The notes: generated from the sequence alone by a model not told the origin. Shown: positions 27,741 through 36,951, counted from the stretch's first letter. The stretch is DNA of 64,000 bases from Oscillatoria sp. FACHB-1406 (GCF_014698145.1 NZ_JACJSM010000010.1:62001-126000); one strand, 5' to 3'. Translations and numbers: made by a program.

Positions 27741-28415
27741 TTATGCGGGCGATCGCGCGATGAAATCTTGGTGTTCTGCCGACTGCAACCCTTGCTGAAG
27801 AACCGCAACCACCGACGCTGCATCTCCTCGCTCAAATGCCGTCACCGACAGCCACAATCCCGGAAATACTTCGCTGCGAATAATCCCATCCGCATCGGCT
27901 TCTAAGGCTACATATCGACCTTCGCGCAGGCGAAACCAATCGAGGCGCGCTTCGTAACTTTGCCAGACGAGATACTCCTCCACGCCATTGCGTCGATAAG
28001 CCTTGAGTTTATCGTTGAGATCGTAGGAGGCGCTGCTAGCGGCAATTTCGACAATCAGTTCTGGCGCGCCTTCGAGGTAATCGTCATTGCTAATGCGGGA
28101 ATTGCCGCCCGTTTCTCGGCGTAAGTAAGCATCGGGCTGCACTTCGTTGTCGGCATCGAGGCGAACGGTAGCATTATCCCCCAAATCAACTCCCGGCGTT
28201 GCAGCCCAATAGACTCCTAACCAAGTCATTGCCAACGCATGGGGTTTAGCATGGTGATTAACGCGAACGGGGGAAGCCACGTAAACAACTCCTTCTACTA
28301 ATTCGGCTTTTTTGAGGTGGGGCATGGCGCGGTAGCGACGCTCGAATTCGAGGCGCGTCAAGCGATCGCCATTTTCTAGAGGAGGAAGGATTGTTGTTTG
28401 CAATAGGACAGTCAT
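27741..28415 (-). CDS. Uma2 family endonuclease-like protein, tandem copy A
   Basis: 224 residues. It has the Uma2 (DUF820) PD-(D/E)XK-like core: NEVQPDAYLRR, PELIVEIAASSASYDLNDK and AYRRNGVEEYLVW. Uma2 proteins are very numerous in cyanobacteria and their role is unsettled; nuclease activity is predicted from fold. It is nearly identical to copy B just upstream. Differences are few (for example Asn for Asp before DDYLEG, Lys for Asn in DKLKAY), apart from the first six residues and the tail. Confidence 0.85.
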   Translation of the reverse strand: MTVLLQTTILPPLENGDRLTRLEFERRYRAMPHLKKAELVEGVVYVASPVRVNHHAKPHALAMTWLGVYWAATPGVDLGDNATVRLDADNEVQPDAYLRRETGGNSRISNDDYLEGAPELIVEIAASSASYDLNDKLKAYRRNGVEEYLVWQSYEARLDWFRLREGRYVALEADADGIIRSEVFPGLWLSVTAFERGDAASVVAVLQQGLQSAEHQDFIARSPA

Positions 28416-28452
28416 AGTCGCGATATTCGGCTTGCGATCGATTCAAACATAC

Positions 28453-29130
28453 TTAGTCGAGAGTGAGTTGCGCGATAAAATCTTGGTGTTCTGCCGACTG
28501 TAACCCTTGCTGAAGAACCGCAACCACCGACGCTGCATCTCCTCGCTCAAATGCCGTCACCGACAGCCACAATCCCGGAAAGATTTCGCTGCGAATCATC
28601 CCATTTGCATCGGCTTCTAAGGCTACATATCTACCTTCGCGCAGGCGAAACCAATCGAGGCGCGCTTCGTAACTTTGCCAGACGAGATACTCTTCCACGC
28701 CATTGCGTCGGTAAGCATTAAGTTTATCGTTGAGATCGTAGGAGGCGCTGCTGGCAGCAATTTCGACAATCAGTTCTGGCGCGCCTTCGAGGTAATCGTC
28801 ATCGCTAATGCGGGAATTGCCGCCCGTTTCTCGGCGTAAGTAAGCATCGGGCTGCACTTCGTTGTCGGCATCGAGGCGAACGGTAGCATTATCCCCCAAA
28901 TCAACTCCCGGCGTTGCTGCCCAATAGACTCCTAACCAAGTCATTGCCAACGCGTGGGGTTTAGCATGGTGATTAACGCGAACGGGGGAAGCCACGTAAA
29001 CAACTCCTTCTACTAATTCGGCTTTTTTGAGGTGGGGCATGGCGCGGTAGCGACGCTCGAATTCGAGGCGCGTCAAGCGATCGCCGTTTTCTAAGGGAGG
29101 AAGGATTGTTGTTGGCGATAAGGCAGTCAT
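28453..29130 (-). CDS. Uma2 family endonuclease-like protein, tandem copy B
   Basis: 225 residues from the ATG at 29130. The frame extends to a TTG at 29160, but 29130 aligns with the start of copy A. Same Uma2 motifs as copy A. The duplication includes about 30 bases of upstream DNA (AGCCGAATA-CGCGA), and the unit is 715 bases long. Gene A follows 37 bases downstream. The high identity at third positions points to a recent duplication or to gene conversion. Confidence 0.85.
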   Translation of the reverse strand: MTALSPTTILPPLENGDRLTRLEFERRYRAMPHLKKAELVEGVVYVASPVRVNHHAKPHALAMTWLGVYWAATPGVDLGDNATVRLDADNEVQPDAYLRRETGGNSRISDDDYLEGAPELIVEIAASSASYDLNDKLNAYRRNGVEEYLVWQSYEARLDWFRLREGRYVALEADANGMIRSEIFPGLWLSVTAFERGDAASVVAVLQQGLQSAEHQDFIAQLTLD

Positions 29131-29188
29131 AATCGCGGTATTCGGCTTGGGTTGATTCAATTGTACGCGATCGCTTTCTCGGTGGGGA

Positions 29189-29854
29189 TTAAAGCTTGCA
29201 TTCGAGCGAATTAAAGACTTTACGGGCTTTTGTTTCGCGATCGCGCCCCAAAACCAGCAACGAAACTTGATATTGATTGCGGGTTAAACTATCAATCGTA
29301 ACGCTCGCGTCGTAGAGAAGCGCCGGGACGGAAACGCCCCGATCCGTAAAATTCATCTGTCCGCTAGCGATCCGTACCAGAACCAGATGGCCGCAAAAAT
29401 ATTGCTGTTCGGTTCGCCTTGCTGTCACCTGAAAGCCGTTTTGAGCGCCGGAGGATAAAGCTAAGCTTTTGTCGGCGCGTTCGGGGGCATCTTCTGCGTC
29501 AGTTTCTTTTCGCACCGGCACTCGCGCGAGCCACAATTGTACTTCAGCACGGTTGGAAGCTTCGAGTTGCGTCAAATCTTTTAGCTCGGGCGGGATAGCC
29601 TTACTGGTGACAAAAGCAGTTTTCGAGCCGCCGATATTGACTCCGATTACGCCTCGGGAGCCGCCGGGAATGTCGTAAGTGATTAAACTTTTAGCGATCG
29701 CTTCTGCTCGTTCGGGATCGAAGGAATTATTAAACGCCTTGAGCCACAATCCTGCGAGTGCTGTCGTGACAATTAAGACGGCTCCCGCTGCGATCGCAAC
29801 GCCTTCCCATACTGTCGGTTTGAATTGTTCGATTTTTTCGCTTGTCATCCCCAT
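29189..29854 (-). CDS. Membrane-anchored protein of unknown function
   Basis: 221 residues. One N-terminal membrane segment (GVAIAAGAVLIVTTALAGLWL, residues ~18-38) is followed by a soluble extracytoplasmic part with DIPGGSRGVIGVNIGGSKTAFV, an acidic low-complexity loop and a beta-rich tail ending in CKL. No family recognised. It lies in a run of minus-strand genes from DUF4346 to argS, 24 bases after the OsmC gene. Confidence 0.65.
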   Translation of the reverse strand: MGMTSEKIEQFKPTVWEGVAIAAGAVLIVTTALAGLWLKAFNNSFDPERAEAIAKSLITYDIPGGSRGVIGVNIGGSKTAFVTSKAIPPELKDLTQLEASNRAEVQLWLARVPVRKETDAEDAPERADKSLALSSGAQNGFQVTARRTEQQYFCGHLVLVRIASGQMNFTDRGVSVPALLYDASVTIDSLTRNQYQVSLLVLGRDRETKARKVFNSLECKL

Positions 29855-29878
29855 TTAATCTTATTGATACTACCGGGT

Positions 29879-30358
29879 TCAAACCGATGAATTCCGAGTG
29901 ATTCGTACTGTCGGATAATGAGTAACGGGAAAAGCAACGGAATTTGCAATAAAACATTCTTCGTGAGCTTGTTGGTGCAGCGCGATCGCCTTTTCGAGGT
30001 TGTCTCCGGCGCTAATCAAAACTTTGGGACGCAGGATAACTTCCGTAAAGCGCATCTTGTTTTCAATAACGCTCATTTTTCCCTCCGCGCGATCGCAATA
30101 AGAAATGACTTGAATTCTCGAACGAGCGCATAAGGCTAAATAGCTCAACAGATGGCAGGCAGACAAAGAAATTACTAATAAGTCTTCGGGATTGTAAAGT
30201 TTCGCATCCCCTCTAAAAGTTGGGTCTGCCGAACCCACTAACGTGGGTTTTCCTTCCACCTGAACTGTATACTCGCGAGCATAAGAACGGTAGTCAGTCG
30301 TTGCACCTTGCGCGGCTCCCGTCCAAACCGTTGCAACTCGATAGAGATGTTCTTTCAT
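29879..30358 (-). CDS. OsmC family peroxiredoxin-like protein
   Basis: 159 residues. The OsmC fold is seen in KLYNPEDLLVISLSACHLLSYLALCARSRI, with one conserved Cys in SACH, and a second Cys in HEECFIANSV near the C-terminus. OsmC/Ohr proteins reduce organic hydroperoxides with these two cysteines. This sequence is closer to the YhfA-like OsmC branch, whose substrate is unknown. It follows DUF4346 with 25 bases between. Confidence 0.82.
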   Translation of the reverse strand: MKEHLYRVATVWTGAAQGATTDYRSYAREYTVQVEGKPTLVGSADPTFRGDAKLYNPEDLLVISLSACHLLSYLALCARSRIQVISYCDRAEGKMSVIENKMRFTEVILRPKVLISAGDNLEKAIALHQQAHEECFIANSVAFPVTHYPTVRITRNSSV

Positions 30359-30383
30359 GCCTCAAAATTCATCGAGAGCGCGC

Positions 30384-30779
30384 TCAATCTTGAACGTATT
30401 CTTGACCCGAAACTAAGGCTATTTCGGCTCGCACGAATTCTCGACCTAAATATAAAGCATGATCCAACTTACTCAGCGGGCAAGGTTTCGCTTCTTCAGT
30501 TATTTTCATCCCGATTTCCTTCGCGGTTCGTCCGGTAAATTTCACCGTTGGCTTTCGTTCTAATTTGCGATCGCACGGGAAAGGTTCGCCCGTCTCCGGA
30601 TCGACGGCTAAACCTTTTTCGTTGATATTATTCGTGTAATGTTCGGCGCAAATTAACCCTCGTTCCCGATCCACATAAATGATAAAATATCCTGCCGGAT
30701 CGAGTTCGATGAAACGGTTAGAGAGTGTATTATCGATCGCGGTCAAATTGTCAAGCGCTCTTATCATGGATTTAGCCAA
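30384..30779 (-). CDS. DUF4346 domain protein
   Basis: 131 residues, soluble. The sequence AGYFIIYVDRERGLICAEHYTNNINEKGLAVDPETGEP followed by GRTAKEIGMKI and LDHALYLGREFVRAEIAL...YVQD is what I know as DUF4346, common in cyanobacteria and also found fused to pterin-related proteins. No activity is established. It is the first gene of the minus-strand run, divergent from nrdA. Confidence 0.75.
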   Translation of the reverse strand: MAKSMIRALDNLTAIDNTLSNRFIELDPAGYFIIYVDRERGLICAEHYTNNINEKGLAVDPETGEPFPCDRKLERKPTVKFTGRTAKEIGMKITEEAKPCPLSKLDHALYLGREFVRAEIALVSGQEYVQD

Positions 30780-30840
30780 AATTCAATAAACTTAAAATTC
30801 TTCGGGGTAGCCGAACTGTCAAGACCTCTTGATTTTAAAC

Positions 30841-30895
30841 GCACGACAGACCTCCTTCTCGATCCTACAACAGTCGCGAGCATAATCTGTCGTGC
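30841..30895. promoter_or_regulatory. Perfect 10-base inverted repeat in the DUF4346-nrdA divergent interval
   Basis: GCACGACAGA (30841-30850) and TCTGTCGTGC (30886-30895) are exact complements, 35 bases apart. The site lies about 90 bases before nrdA and 60 before the divergent gene. It does not match the NrdR box. It could be a regulator site or a leader hairpin. Confidence 0.45.
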
Positions 30896-30983
30896 TGCCA
30901 GGTATAGCGTTTTACCAGTCTATTTTTTAATAAGAAACTCTACTGATAGCGTTTCTAAGGATTAAGTATTAAACTTAACGGCA

Positions 30984-33398
30984 GTGAAACTTCAGAAAAT
31001 TCTCCAGACCGAGATTATGCAACAGCCGTCCGTAAAATCTATCGCCGTCCAGCCTCTCTCCACAATGGGTGGCGGTGCAGAAACGCGCTCTTCACTGCCC
31101 CGATTTCCCCATACTGAGGGGGTAGTGTCAGGAATTCCCTCTAACGTGCGCGTGATTCGTCGCGATGGTTCGAGGGCAAAGCTGAATATTGCGAAAATTC
31201 GCAACGTCGTTGCTTGGGCGACAGCAGATTTAGAAGCGAACCCGATCGCCCTCGAAGCGGGATTGGTAACGCGCCTTCGCGACGGCGTAACTACTAGGGA
31301 AATTCAAGATAACTTAATCGATTGCGCGCTGGCGGCGTGCAGCCCAGAAGAACCGGATTGGCGTTACGTGGCGGGGCGGCTGCAAGTTTGGAGTTTGTGG
31401 AAAGATACGCTCGTTATCCGCAACGCAGAAGGTGTTATTCGCGGCTACGATGCGATCGAAGAGATATACAGCCACTACCCCGAAGTTGTTGCCGCGCAAG
31501 TCGCCGCCGGACGGTATACATCGCGAATTACGGAATGTTACAGCGAAGTGGAACTCGCGATCGCGGGAACCTGGATTAACCCCGACTGGGATAAGGACTA
31601 CGATTTCGCGGGCATTACCCTACTTTGTAAGCGCTACCTTTTGCCCGACGAACTCCCTCAAGAGGCGCTTCTGACTTGCGCGCTACTCCTCGCCTCTGTC
31701 GAAAAGACTGAGAACCGTTTGTGCTGGGCGAAAAAATTCTACGAAGCGATCGCGCAACGCCAAATCTCCCTCGCGACTCCTATTCTCGCCAACCTCAGAA
31801 TCCCCAACGGTTCCCTCTCCTCCTGCTTTATCGTCGCAATGGAGGACAATCTAGAAAGCATTTACGCAACACTCACCGACACCGCGAGAATCTCTAAGAA
31901 TGGTGGCGGTGTGGGGGTGAACGTTTCCCGCATCCGCGCGACGGGTAGCTGGGTGATGGGGAAACCAAACGCATCGGGCGGGGTGATTCCTTGGATTAAG
32001 TTATTGAATGATACCGCGATCGCAGTTAACCAAGGCGGTCGTCGTGCGGGCGCGGTAACAGTTAGCCTCGATATCTGGCATCTCGATGTACCCGAATTCC
32101 TGGAGATGCAAACCGAGAACGGAGACAGGCGGCGCAAAGCTTACGACATCTTCCCGCAACTCGTCGTCTGCGATGAATTTATGCGGCGGGTGGAAGCGAA
32201 GGAAGATTGGACGCTAGTAGACCCTTATGAGGTGCGGGAGAAGCTAGGAATCGAGTTGGCTGAGTTGTGGGGGAAGGGTTTCGAGAAAGCTTACCGCCAA
32301 ATCGAAGCAAGCGCCGGTGATGGATTAATTTTATATAAACGGGTTTCGGCGCGAGAGTTATTCAAGGAAATCATGCGATCGCAGGTCGAAACCGGGATGC
32401 CCTACCTCGCCTTCAAGGATACGATTAACCGCGCTAACCCCAACAAGCACGAAGGGTACATTCCAGGGGTAAATTTATGTTGCGAATCCTTCTCCGTCGT
32501 CGTTCCTCACAGCCTAGCCCATTGCTGTAACCTTGTCTCGCTCAACTTTGCTAACCTCGATACGGAGCAATTACCGGATATTTGCGCGATCTCCGTCCGC
32601 ATCCTCGACAATACCATCGATATCACCGCGCCGCCCTTTGCTGACGCGAAAGCCCACAACGATCGCTTCCGAACGATTGGGGTCGGCGCGATGGGGCTGG
32701 CAGATTGGTTGGCAAAGCGCCGCCTTCGGTACAGTGACTTACCGGAGATCGATCGCTTATTTGAAGATTTTGGCTATCATTGCACTCGCGCGTCGATGGA
32801 ACTCGCGAAGGAACGGGGCGCTTATCCGGCGTTTGAGGGTAGCGAATGGAGTCGAGGGAAACTCATCGGCGCTCGCGATGTCGAATGGTTCGTACAATAT
32901 TCAGAAGGCGGAGAACGCTGGGTGCAGTTATCGCGGGATATCCAAGCGTTTGGCATCCGTAACTCGCATATCACTGCGATCGCGCCCAATACCTCATCCT
33001 CTCTCGTCCAAGGGTGTACCGCTAGCGTGTTGCCCGTTTATAGTCGCTTTTTCTACGATAAATGGGCGAAAGGGACGGTTCCGATCGCGCCGCCGTTTAT
33101 TAAGGAGGCGTTCTGGTTCTATCCTGAAAATAAGACACTCGATCAAAACACGGTTGTTCGCGCGATCGCGGTCATTCAAAAATGGATCGATACCGGAATT
33201 TCAATGGAACTACTCTTTAACCTGAATGGTGGCGTATATTTTCCAGAACAACGCGATCGCTCAATTTCTGCCAAAGATATTTTTGAGACATTGCTTCTCG
33301 CCTGGAAAGAAGGTTGCAAGGCAATTTACTACATCCGTACCGTCCAGAAGGACGATTTTAAAGAAGGTGCAGCTAATTGCAGTGCTTGCGCGAACTAA
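30984..33398 (+). CDS. nrdA: Ribonucleoside-diphosphate reductase, alpha subunit (class I)
   Basis: 804 residues from GTG 30984; the ATG at 31017 is an alternative. An N-terminal ATP-cone starts at VRVIRRDGSRAKLNIAKI (~residue 53). The catalytic barrel has NGSLSSCFIV, SKNGGGVGVNVSRIRATGS, NLCCESF and TAIAPNTSSSLVQGCTASVLP. The C-terminus NCSACAN has the redox CxxC that hands electrons to the active site. It makes deoxyribonucleotides with NrdB, encoded 134 bases downstream. Coenzyme-B12-dependent class II would not need a beta subunit, so class I is certain. Confidence 0.95.
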   Translation: MKLQKILQTEIMQQPSVKSIAVQPLSTMGGGAETRSSLPRFPHTEGVVSGIPSNVRVIRRDGSRAKLNIAKIRNVVAWATADLEANPIALEAGLVTRLRDGVTTREIQDNLIDCALAACSPEEPDWRYVAGRLQVWSLWKDTLVIRNAEGVIRGYDAIEEIYSHYPEVVAAQVAAGRYTSRITECYSEVELAIAGTWINPDWDKDYDFAGITLLCKRYLLPDELPQEALLTCALLLASVEKTENRLCWAKKFYEAIAQRQISLATPILANLRIPNGSLSSCFIVAMEDNLESIYATLTDTARISKNGGGVGVNVSRIRATGSWVMGKPNASGGVIPWIKLLNDTAIAVNQGGRRAGAVTVSLDIWHLDVPEFLEMQTENGDRRRKAYDIFPQLVVCDEFMRRVEAKEDWTLVDPYEVREKLGIELAELWGKGFEKAYRQIEASAGDGLILYKRVSARELFKEIMRSQVETGMPYLAFKDTINRANPNKHEGYIPGVNLCCESFSVVVPHSLAHCCNLVSLNFANLDTEQLPDICAISVRILDNTIDITAPPFADAKAHNDRFRTIGVGAMGLADWLAKRRLRYSDLPEIDRLFEDFGYHCTRASMELAKERGAYPAFEGSEWSRGKLIGARDVEWFVQYSEGGERWVQLSRDIQAFGIRNSHITAIAPNTSSSLVQGCTASVLPVYSRFFYDKWAKGTVPIAPPFIKEAFWFYPENKTLDQNTVVRAIAVIQKWIDTGISMELLFNLNGGVYFPEQRDRSISAKDIFETLLLAWKEGCKAIYYIRTVQKDDFKEGAANCSACAN

Positions 33399-33530
33399 AA
33401 TCATTTGTTATTCGTATTGTTAAAGCTCATAGCTTTCGATACGAATAACTTTTTTCAGAGGTGAATAAAATTAGTGAAATTTTGCCATCCTCAACTTATC
33501 CAATCAACACAAACCGACTTTTCGCTAAAG

Positions 33531-33567
33531 AATGAATTACGAATTACAAATTACGAATTACGAATTA
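33531..33567 (+). repeat. GAATTAC heptamer repeat at the nrdB start
   Basis: Five heptamers of the form GAATTAC (one with AAATTAC) run straight into the ATG at 33568. The repeat also contains an in-frame ATG at 33532, so it may be translated as MNYELQITNYEL. Confidence 0.8.
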
Positions 33568-34602
33568 ATGTCTGTCAATCCTATCTTTAATCCCAAGGGA
33601 GATGACAGCACTGAAACGCGCAAAGCCTGGTTTGGAAATACAACTAACTTAATGCAGCTTAACGATGTTCGTTACAGTTGGGCGATTGGTTTGTATCAAC
33701 AAATGCGGGAAAATTTCTGGATCCCGCAGAAGCTGGATATTACCCAGGATGTTGTCGATTACTGGAATTTAACGCCCGAAGAACGTAGAGCTTATAATGG
33801 TATTTTAGCTTACTTAACTTTTTTAGATTCGGTTCAAACTTGCAACATCCCTCATTTAAAAAGTGCAATTACTGCTCCTGAAATTAGTTTGTGCATGGCC
33901 GAACAAATTTCCCAGGAAGGAATGCACAACCAAAGTTATCAATACATTATTGAAACGATCGTCCCCACTGAGAATAGAGCCGCCGTTTATGATTTTTGGC
34001 GAACGGATAGCGTCCTTTTTTCGCGTTGCGAGTTTATTGCAGGGTTGTATCAAAACTATGTCGATAAACCGACTCATGAAAATTACTTTGTGGCTTTACT
34101 CGCTGATTATTTATTGGAGGGAATGTACTTTTACAATGGTTTTATTTTCTTCTATAACTTGGCTTCAAGAATGTTGATGCCTGGGAGTGCGGATATTTTT
34201 AAAATGATCAATCGCGACGAACTTTCTCACGTTCGTTTGTTCCAGAAACTAATTCCCGAAGCGATGCAAGTTTTCCCCCATTCGCGCGATCGCGTCTACG
34301 AAATGTTCGATAGCGCCGTGCAGCACGAATGCAATTGGACAAACCACATTATCGGGAACAATATTTTGGGGATTACCGAAGCATCAACCGAGCAGTATAC
34401 GAAATATTTAGCCAATATCCGACTGCGCGCGATCGGATTGGATTATTTGTACCCGGAGGCGAAATACCTAAAGAGTCCTTACACGCACCTCGAACGTTTT
34501 TCTGATACCAAAAAAGAAGCCCACACTAAGGCGAACTTTTTTGAAGCGGGCGTAACGAGTTATGTGATGTCTTCGGGGATTAGCGGTTGGGATGAGATTT
34601 AA
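33568..34602 (+). CDS. nrdB: Ribonucleoside-diphosphate reductase, beta subunit
   Basis: 344 residues from the ATG at 33568; the ATG at 33532 adds 12 residues encoded by a tandem repeat. Di-iron ligands are all visible: Asp in LTFLDSVQ, Glu and His in QEGMHNQSY, Glu in LLEGMYFYNGF, and Glu/His in NRDELSHVRLF. The Tyr four residues after the first His aligns with the E. coli radical Tyr122. It supplies the radical to NrdA. Confidence 0.95.
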   Translation: MSVNPIFNPKGDDSTETRKAWFGNTTNLMQLNDVRYSWAIGLYQQMRENFWIPQKLDITQDVVDYWNLTPEERRAYNGILAYLTFLDSVQTCNIPHLKSAITAPEISLCMAEQISQEGMHNQSYQYIIETIVPTENRAAVYDFWRTDSVLFSRCEFIAGLYQNYVDKPTHENYFVALLADYLLEGMYFYNGFIFFYNLASRMLMPGSADIFKMINRDELSHVRLFQKLIPEAMQVFPHSRDRVYEMFDSAVQHECNWTNHIIGNNILGITEASTEQYTKYLANIRLRAIGLDYLYPEAKYLKSPYTHLERFSDTKKEAHTKANFFEAGVTSYVMSSGISGWDEI

Positions 34603-34664
34603 TCCCAATTCCCAGTCTTGATGCACTACATTTTATCTGTAGGGGCATTGCACTGCAATGCCCT
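34603..34664. repeat. Diverged dispersed repeat of the GTAGGGGC family
   Basis: CCAATTCCCAGT...GATGCAC...ATC-TGTAGGGGCATTGCA-CTGCAATGCCCTA resembles the left half and core palindrome of the element at 11793-11890. The core palindrome is at 34639-34664. The right terminal repeat is missing. It lies just past nrdB. Confidence 0.6.
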
Positions 34665-34713
34665 AATTCTGCTTCAAACCTACCTTTATATTTCGACTAG
34701 ATTTCGACAGATA

Positions 34714-35481
34714 TCATTCCCCAGTCTCGATATAATTTTCTGAAATCTCTGAGGGTTCGTTGCTTTGAAGTTTGTTGAACTGAAACTGGATTTCTGAGAA
34801 GTAATCGGCGAGATATTGGAGAAGCGTGTAGATCAATAGAATCATCCCTGCCATTTCAAAACTTTCTTCAAGCGTTGTTAGCAAACCGTATAACAAATTT
34901 TTCTGTCCGTATGCGTCCGCGTAGCCGCCCGTAATTAATTCCATGCCGAGAGTACCGCCGAGATAAAGTCCCGCAGCCGCTATAATCGCAAGCCTTGTTT
35001 TTCGAGGCAAACGCAACAGGAATTTAAGGAAGAATAAGGCGAAAATAGAGACGATAGCGATCCCTGGAAGAACCCAAGCGAAATAAAAAATACCGAGAGA
35101 CTCTTTACCCAAAGCTCCGCGTATTGGCTCAACTAGCTCCTCGTGCAGCGACCAAGCTTCATCGACAGCCAGAAGGAGAAACCAGAAAGCTAAGATCGCC
35201 CATTTCGTCGCGTCGCGCCCTTTTTGTTGCCTTTGTAATAAGGAAATGAGTCCAAGCAGTACAGCCGCGCTTGTTAGGAGAAAGACTGAGAAGAAGGTCG
35301 GTATATTTTTTTCAAGGTCAACGTTAAAAAGGGGAATTAACCCGTACAGACTGCCGTGACCGGATGAATAAGTAATCAACTGACCGACAATGCTAGCAAG
35401 AATGATGCTAGACGCAATGATTGCTAAAATTTTAGCAATCGATGATGGATTGAGTCTAATTGAATGATTTGATAATGTCAT
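34714..35481 (-). CDS. Multi-pass membrane protein of unknown function
   Basis: 255 residues with about seven hydrophobic segments. Two conserved-looking membrane motifs stand out: LLAVDEAWSLHEEL in the middle, with acidic and His residues inside or next to a helix, and TTLEESFEMAGMILLIYTLLQYL near the end. I recognise no family with a known role. It follows the SGNH protein by 69 bases on the same strand, so they may be cotranscribed. Confidence 0.65.
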   Translation of the reverse strand: MTLSNHSIRLNPSSIAKILAIIASSIILASIVGQLITYSSGHGSLYGLIPLFNVDLEKNIPTFFSVFLLTSAAVLLGLISLLQRQQKGRDATKWAILAFWFLLLAVDEAWSLHEELVEPIRGALGKESLGIFYFAWVLPGIAIVSIFALFFLKFLLRLPRKTRLAIIAAAGLYLGGTLGMELITGGYADAYGQKNLLYGLLTTLEESFEMAGMILLIYTLLQYLADYFSEIQFQFNKLQSNEPSEISENYIETGE

Positions 35482-35550
35482 AAGACTTTCTAGAGTTTTG
35501 AATTGAAGTCAGTTTTTGTTGAACAATTCTCGCTTCAGTGAAAGTGGGAA

Positions 35551-36951
35551 CTATTTAGGGTTTAAATTTTCTGGCGTTACCTGCATTTTGGGGATTTTTG
35601 TAACGCCATCGTATAAGCGTTTAGCTAGCTCTGTATTGGCAGCCTCGGTGAGATGAATGGGATCGAAAAAAGACTGCTCGGCAGCAGGTTTATCGAGCTT
35701 ATAAAAGTTATAAATGTAGAGGTTATTGGGAAAAGCTTTTTTGAGCGTGTCGTGAACTTTAGCAAGTTCTGCGTAACCTTTTTGACTGCGTTTGAGGTAA
35801 TCTTCACCCAATTTATTGAGGACGGCTTTTTCAGTTTCGCTCATCGCTTCGGGCGATCGCCCGCTAATTTCCGGTTGCAAAGCGAGGAGGAGGGGAACGC
35901 CTGCGGCGGTACACAATTGTAGGAGTTGCTTGGAGTTGTCGCTATAGCGTTGGACGCGCCGTTCTAATTCTGCCTCATTCTCGGCTAAATGGTTCTCGAG
36001 GGATTTATCGCGCTCTAATACACCGAAGGTTTTCTCAGCTAAGGGGAGATCGGGCTTCTGCGTCAATCCCCGAACGACGCGATACAAAGCAAAATTGGAT
36101 AAGAATTTTTGCCACCCTTGACCGAAAGCATCCCAATAATGGGCAGATGGGTCGCTGAGGTACTCTTCGAGTTTGGGAATCGTAGTGGCGATTTCATTGC
36201 TTGGGAGTACGAGGTCTGTGTAACCGCCTAAAACGATAATTGCATCGGGTTTGTAGGGGAGAATTTCGAGGGCGAGTTGGGCGAGATAGTTACCGGAGGT
36301 ATAGCCGGGAACGGCGGCGTTGATGACGCGGTAGCTGCCCGGGCGAACTTTTGGGGGAAGCGCTAGCATTTTAACGCGTTCGGGTTTGTAGAAGCTGAGG
36401 GAATCGGGACGGTATTTTTCAGGACTTTGTTGTTGCTGGGAGACTCGTTCTTGCAAGCGCGCTTCTAGTTTTGAGGCGATGGTCGCGGCGTTGTTGGGGC
36501 TGCCTTGACCGAAGGCGGTAGAGTTCCCTAAGATGAAAATGCGAACTTCTCCTTTGGGCTTGGCGAGGGGAATGGGTTTGTCGTTGCGAAACCCTTGGTC
36601 GTCAATTTGCCAAAGCTGGTTTTTCTGATTTTTTGCGAGTTCGTAACCGGTGTAAGGGCTGGCTTGAGCGAGTAATGCGCCGCTATCGGACAGACCGGCG
36701 TAAGGATGTTTGTTGCGATCGAGAAACTTGAGAGCGTAGGCGCTTTGAATGGCGGGTTCGCCTTTGTAGCTGGCAGTTTCTCTACCTTGTCCCGAAACTC
36801 CGAGTGCTAATCGAGTCAAAATCTCTAGCAGAATTAAGCTGGGCGGAATTGCAGCCAGAACCATCCATAAAGGCGGTGAATTTCGCTTGCGCTTGCCGTA
36901 ATAGGAACTGCGATAGGAGGATTTGAAGGAGTTACGGTGAAATTTAAACAT
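35551..36951 (-). CDS. Membrane-anchored SGNH/GDSL hydrolase-like protein
   Basis: 466 residues. An N-terminal basic stretch and one membrane helix (WMVLAAIPPSLILLEILTRLAL) anchor a large extracytoplasmic domain. The nucleophile block reads FILGNSTAFGQG (Ser in GNS rather than GDS). The later blocks are VLGGYTDL and the C-terminal FFDPIHLTEAANTELAKRL with the Asp-x-x-His pair. It probably acts on acylated polysaccharide or lipid in the cell envelope; the substrate is unknown. Confidence 0.78.
   Translation of the reverse strand: MFKFHRNSFKSSYRSSYYGKRKRNSPPLWMVLAAIPPSLILLEILTRLALGVSGQGRETASYKGEPAIQSAYALKFLDRNKHPYAGLSDSGALLAQASPYTGYELAKNQKNQLWQIDDQGFRNDKPIPLAKPKGEVRIFILGNSTAFGQGSPNNAATIASKLEARLQERVSQQQQSPEKYRPDSLSFYKPERVKMLALPPKVRPGSYRVINAAVPGYTSGNYLAQLALEILPYKPDAIIVLGGYTDLVLPSNEIATTIPKLEEYLSDPSAHYWDAFGQGWQKFLSNFALYRVVRGLTQKPDLPLAEKTFGVLERDKSLENHLAENEAELERRVQRYSDNSKQLLQLCTAAGVPLLLALQPEISGRSPEAMSETEKAVLNKLGEDYLKRSQKGYAELAKVHDTLKKAFPNNLYIYNFYKLDKPAAEQSFFDPIHLTEAANTELAKRLYDGVTKIPKMQVTPENLNPK

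Noticed and set aside
30896-30983. Possible cobalamin riboswitch before nrdA
   Set aside because: Only a short GCCAGG-like match is present, no B12-box structure, and the reductase is class I.
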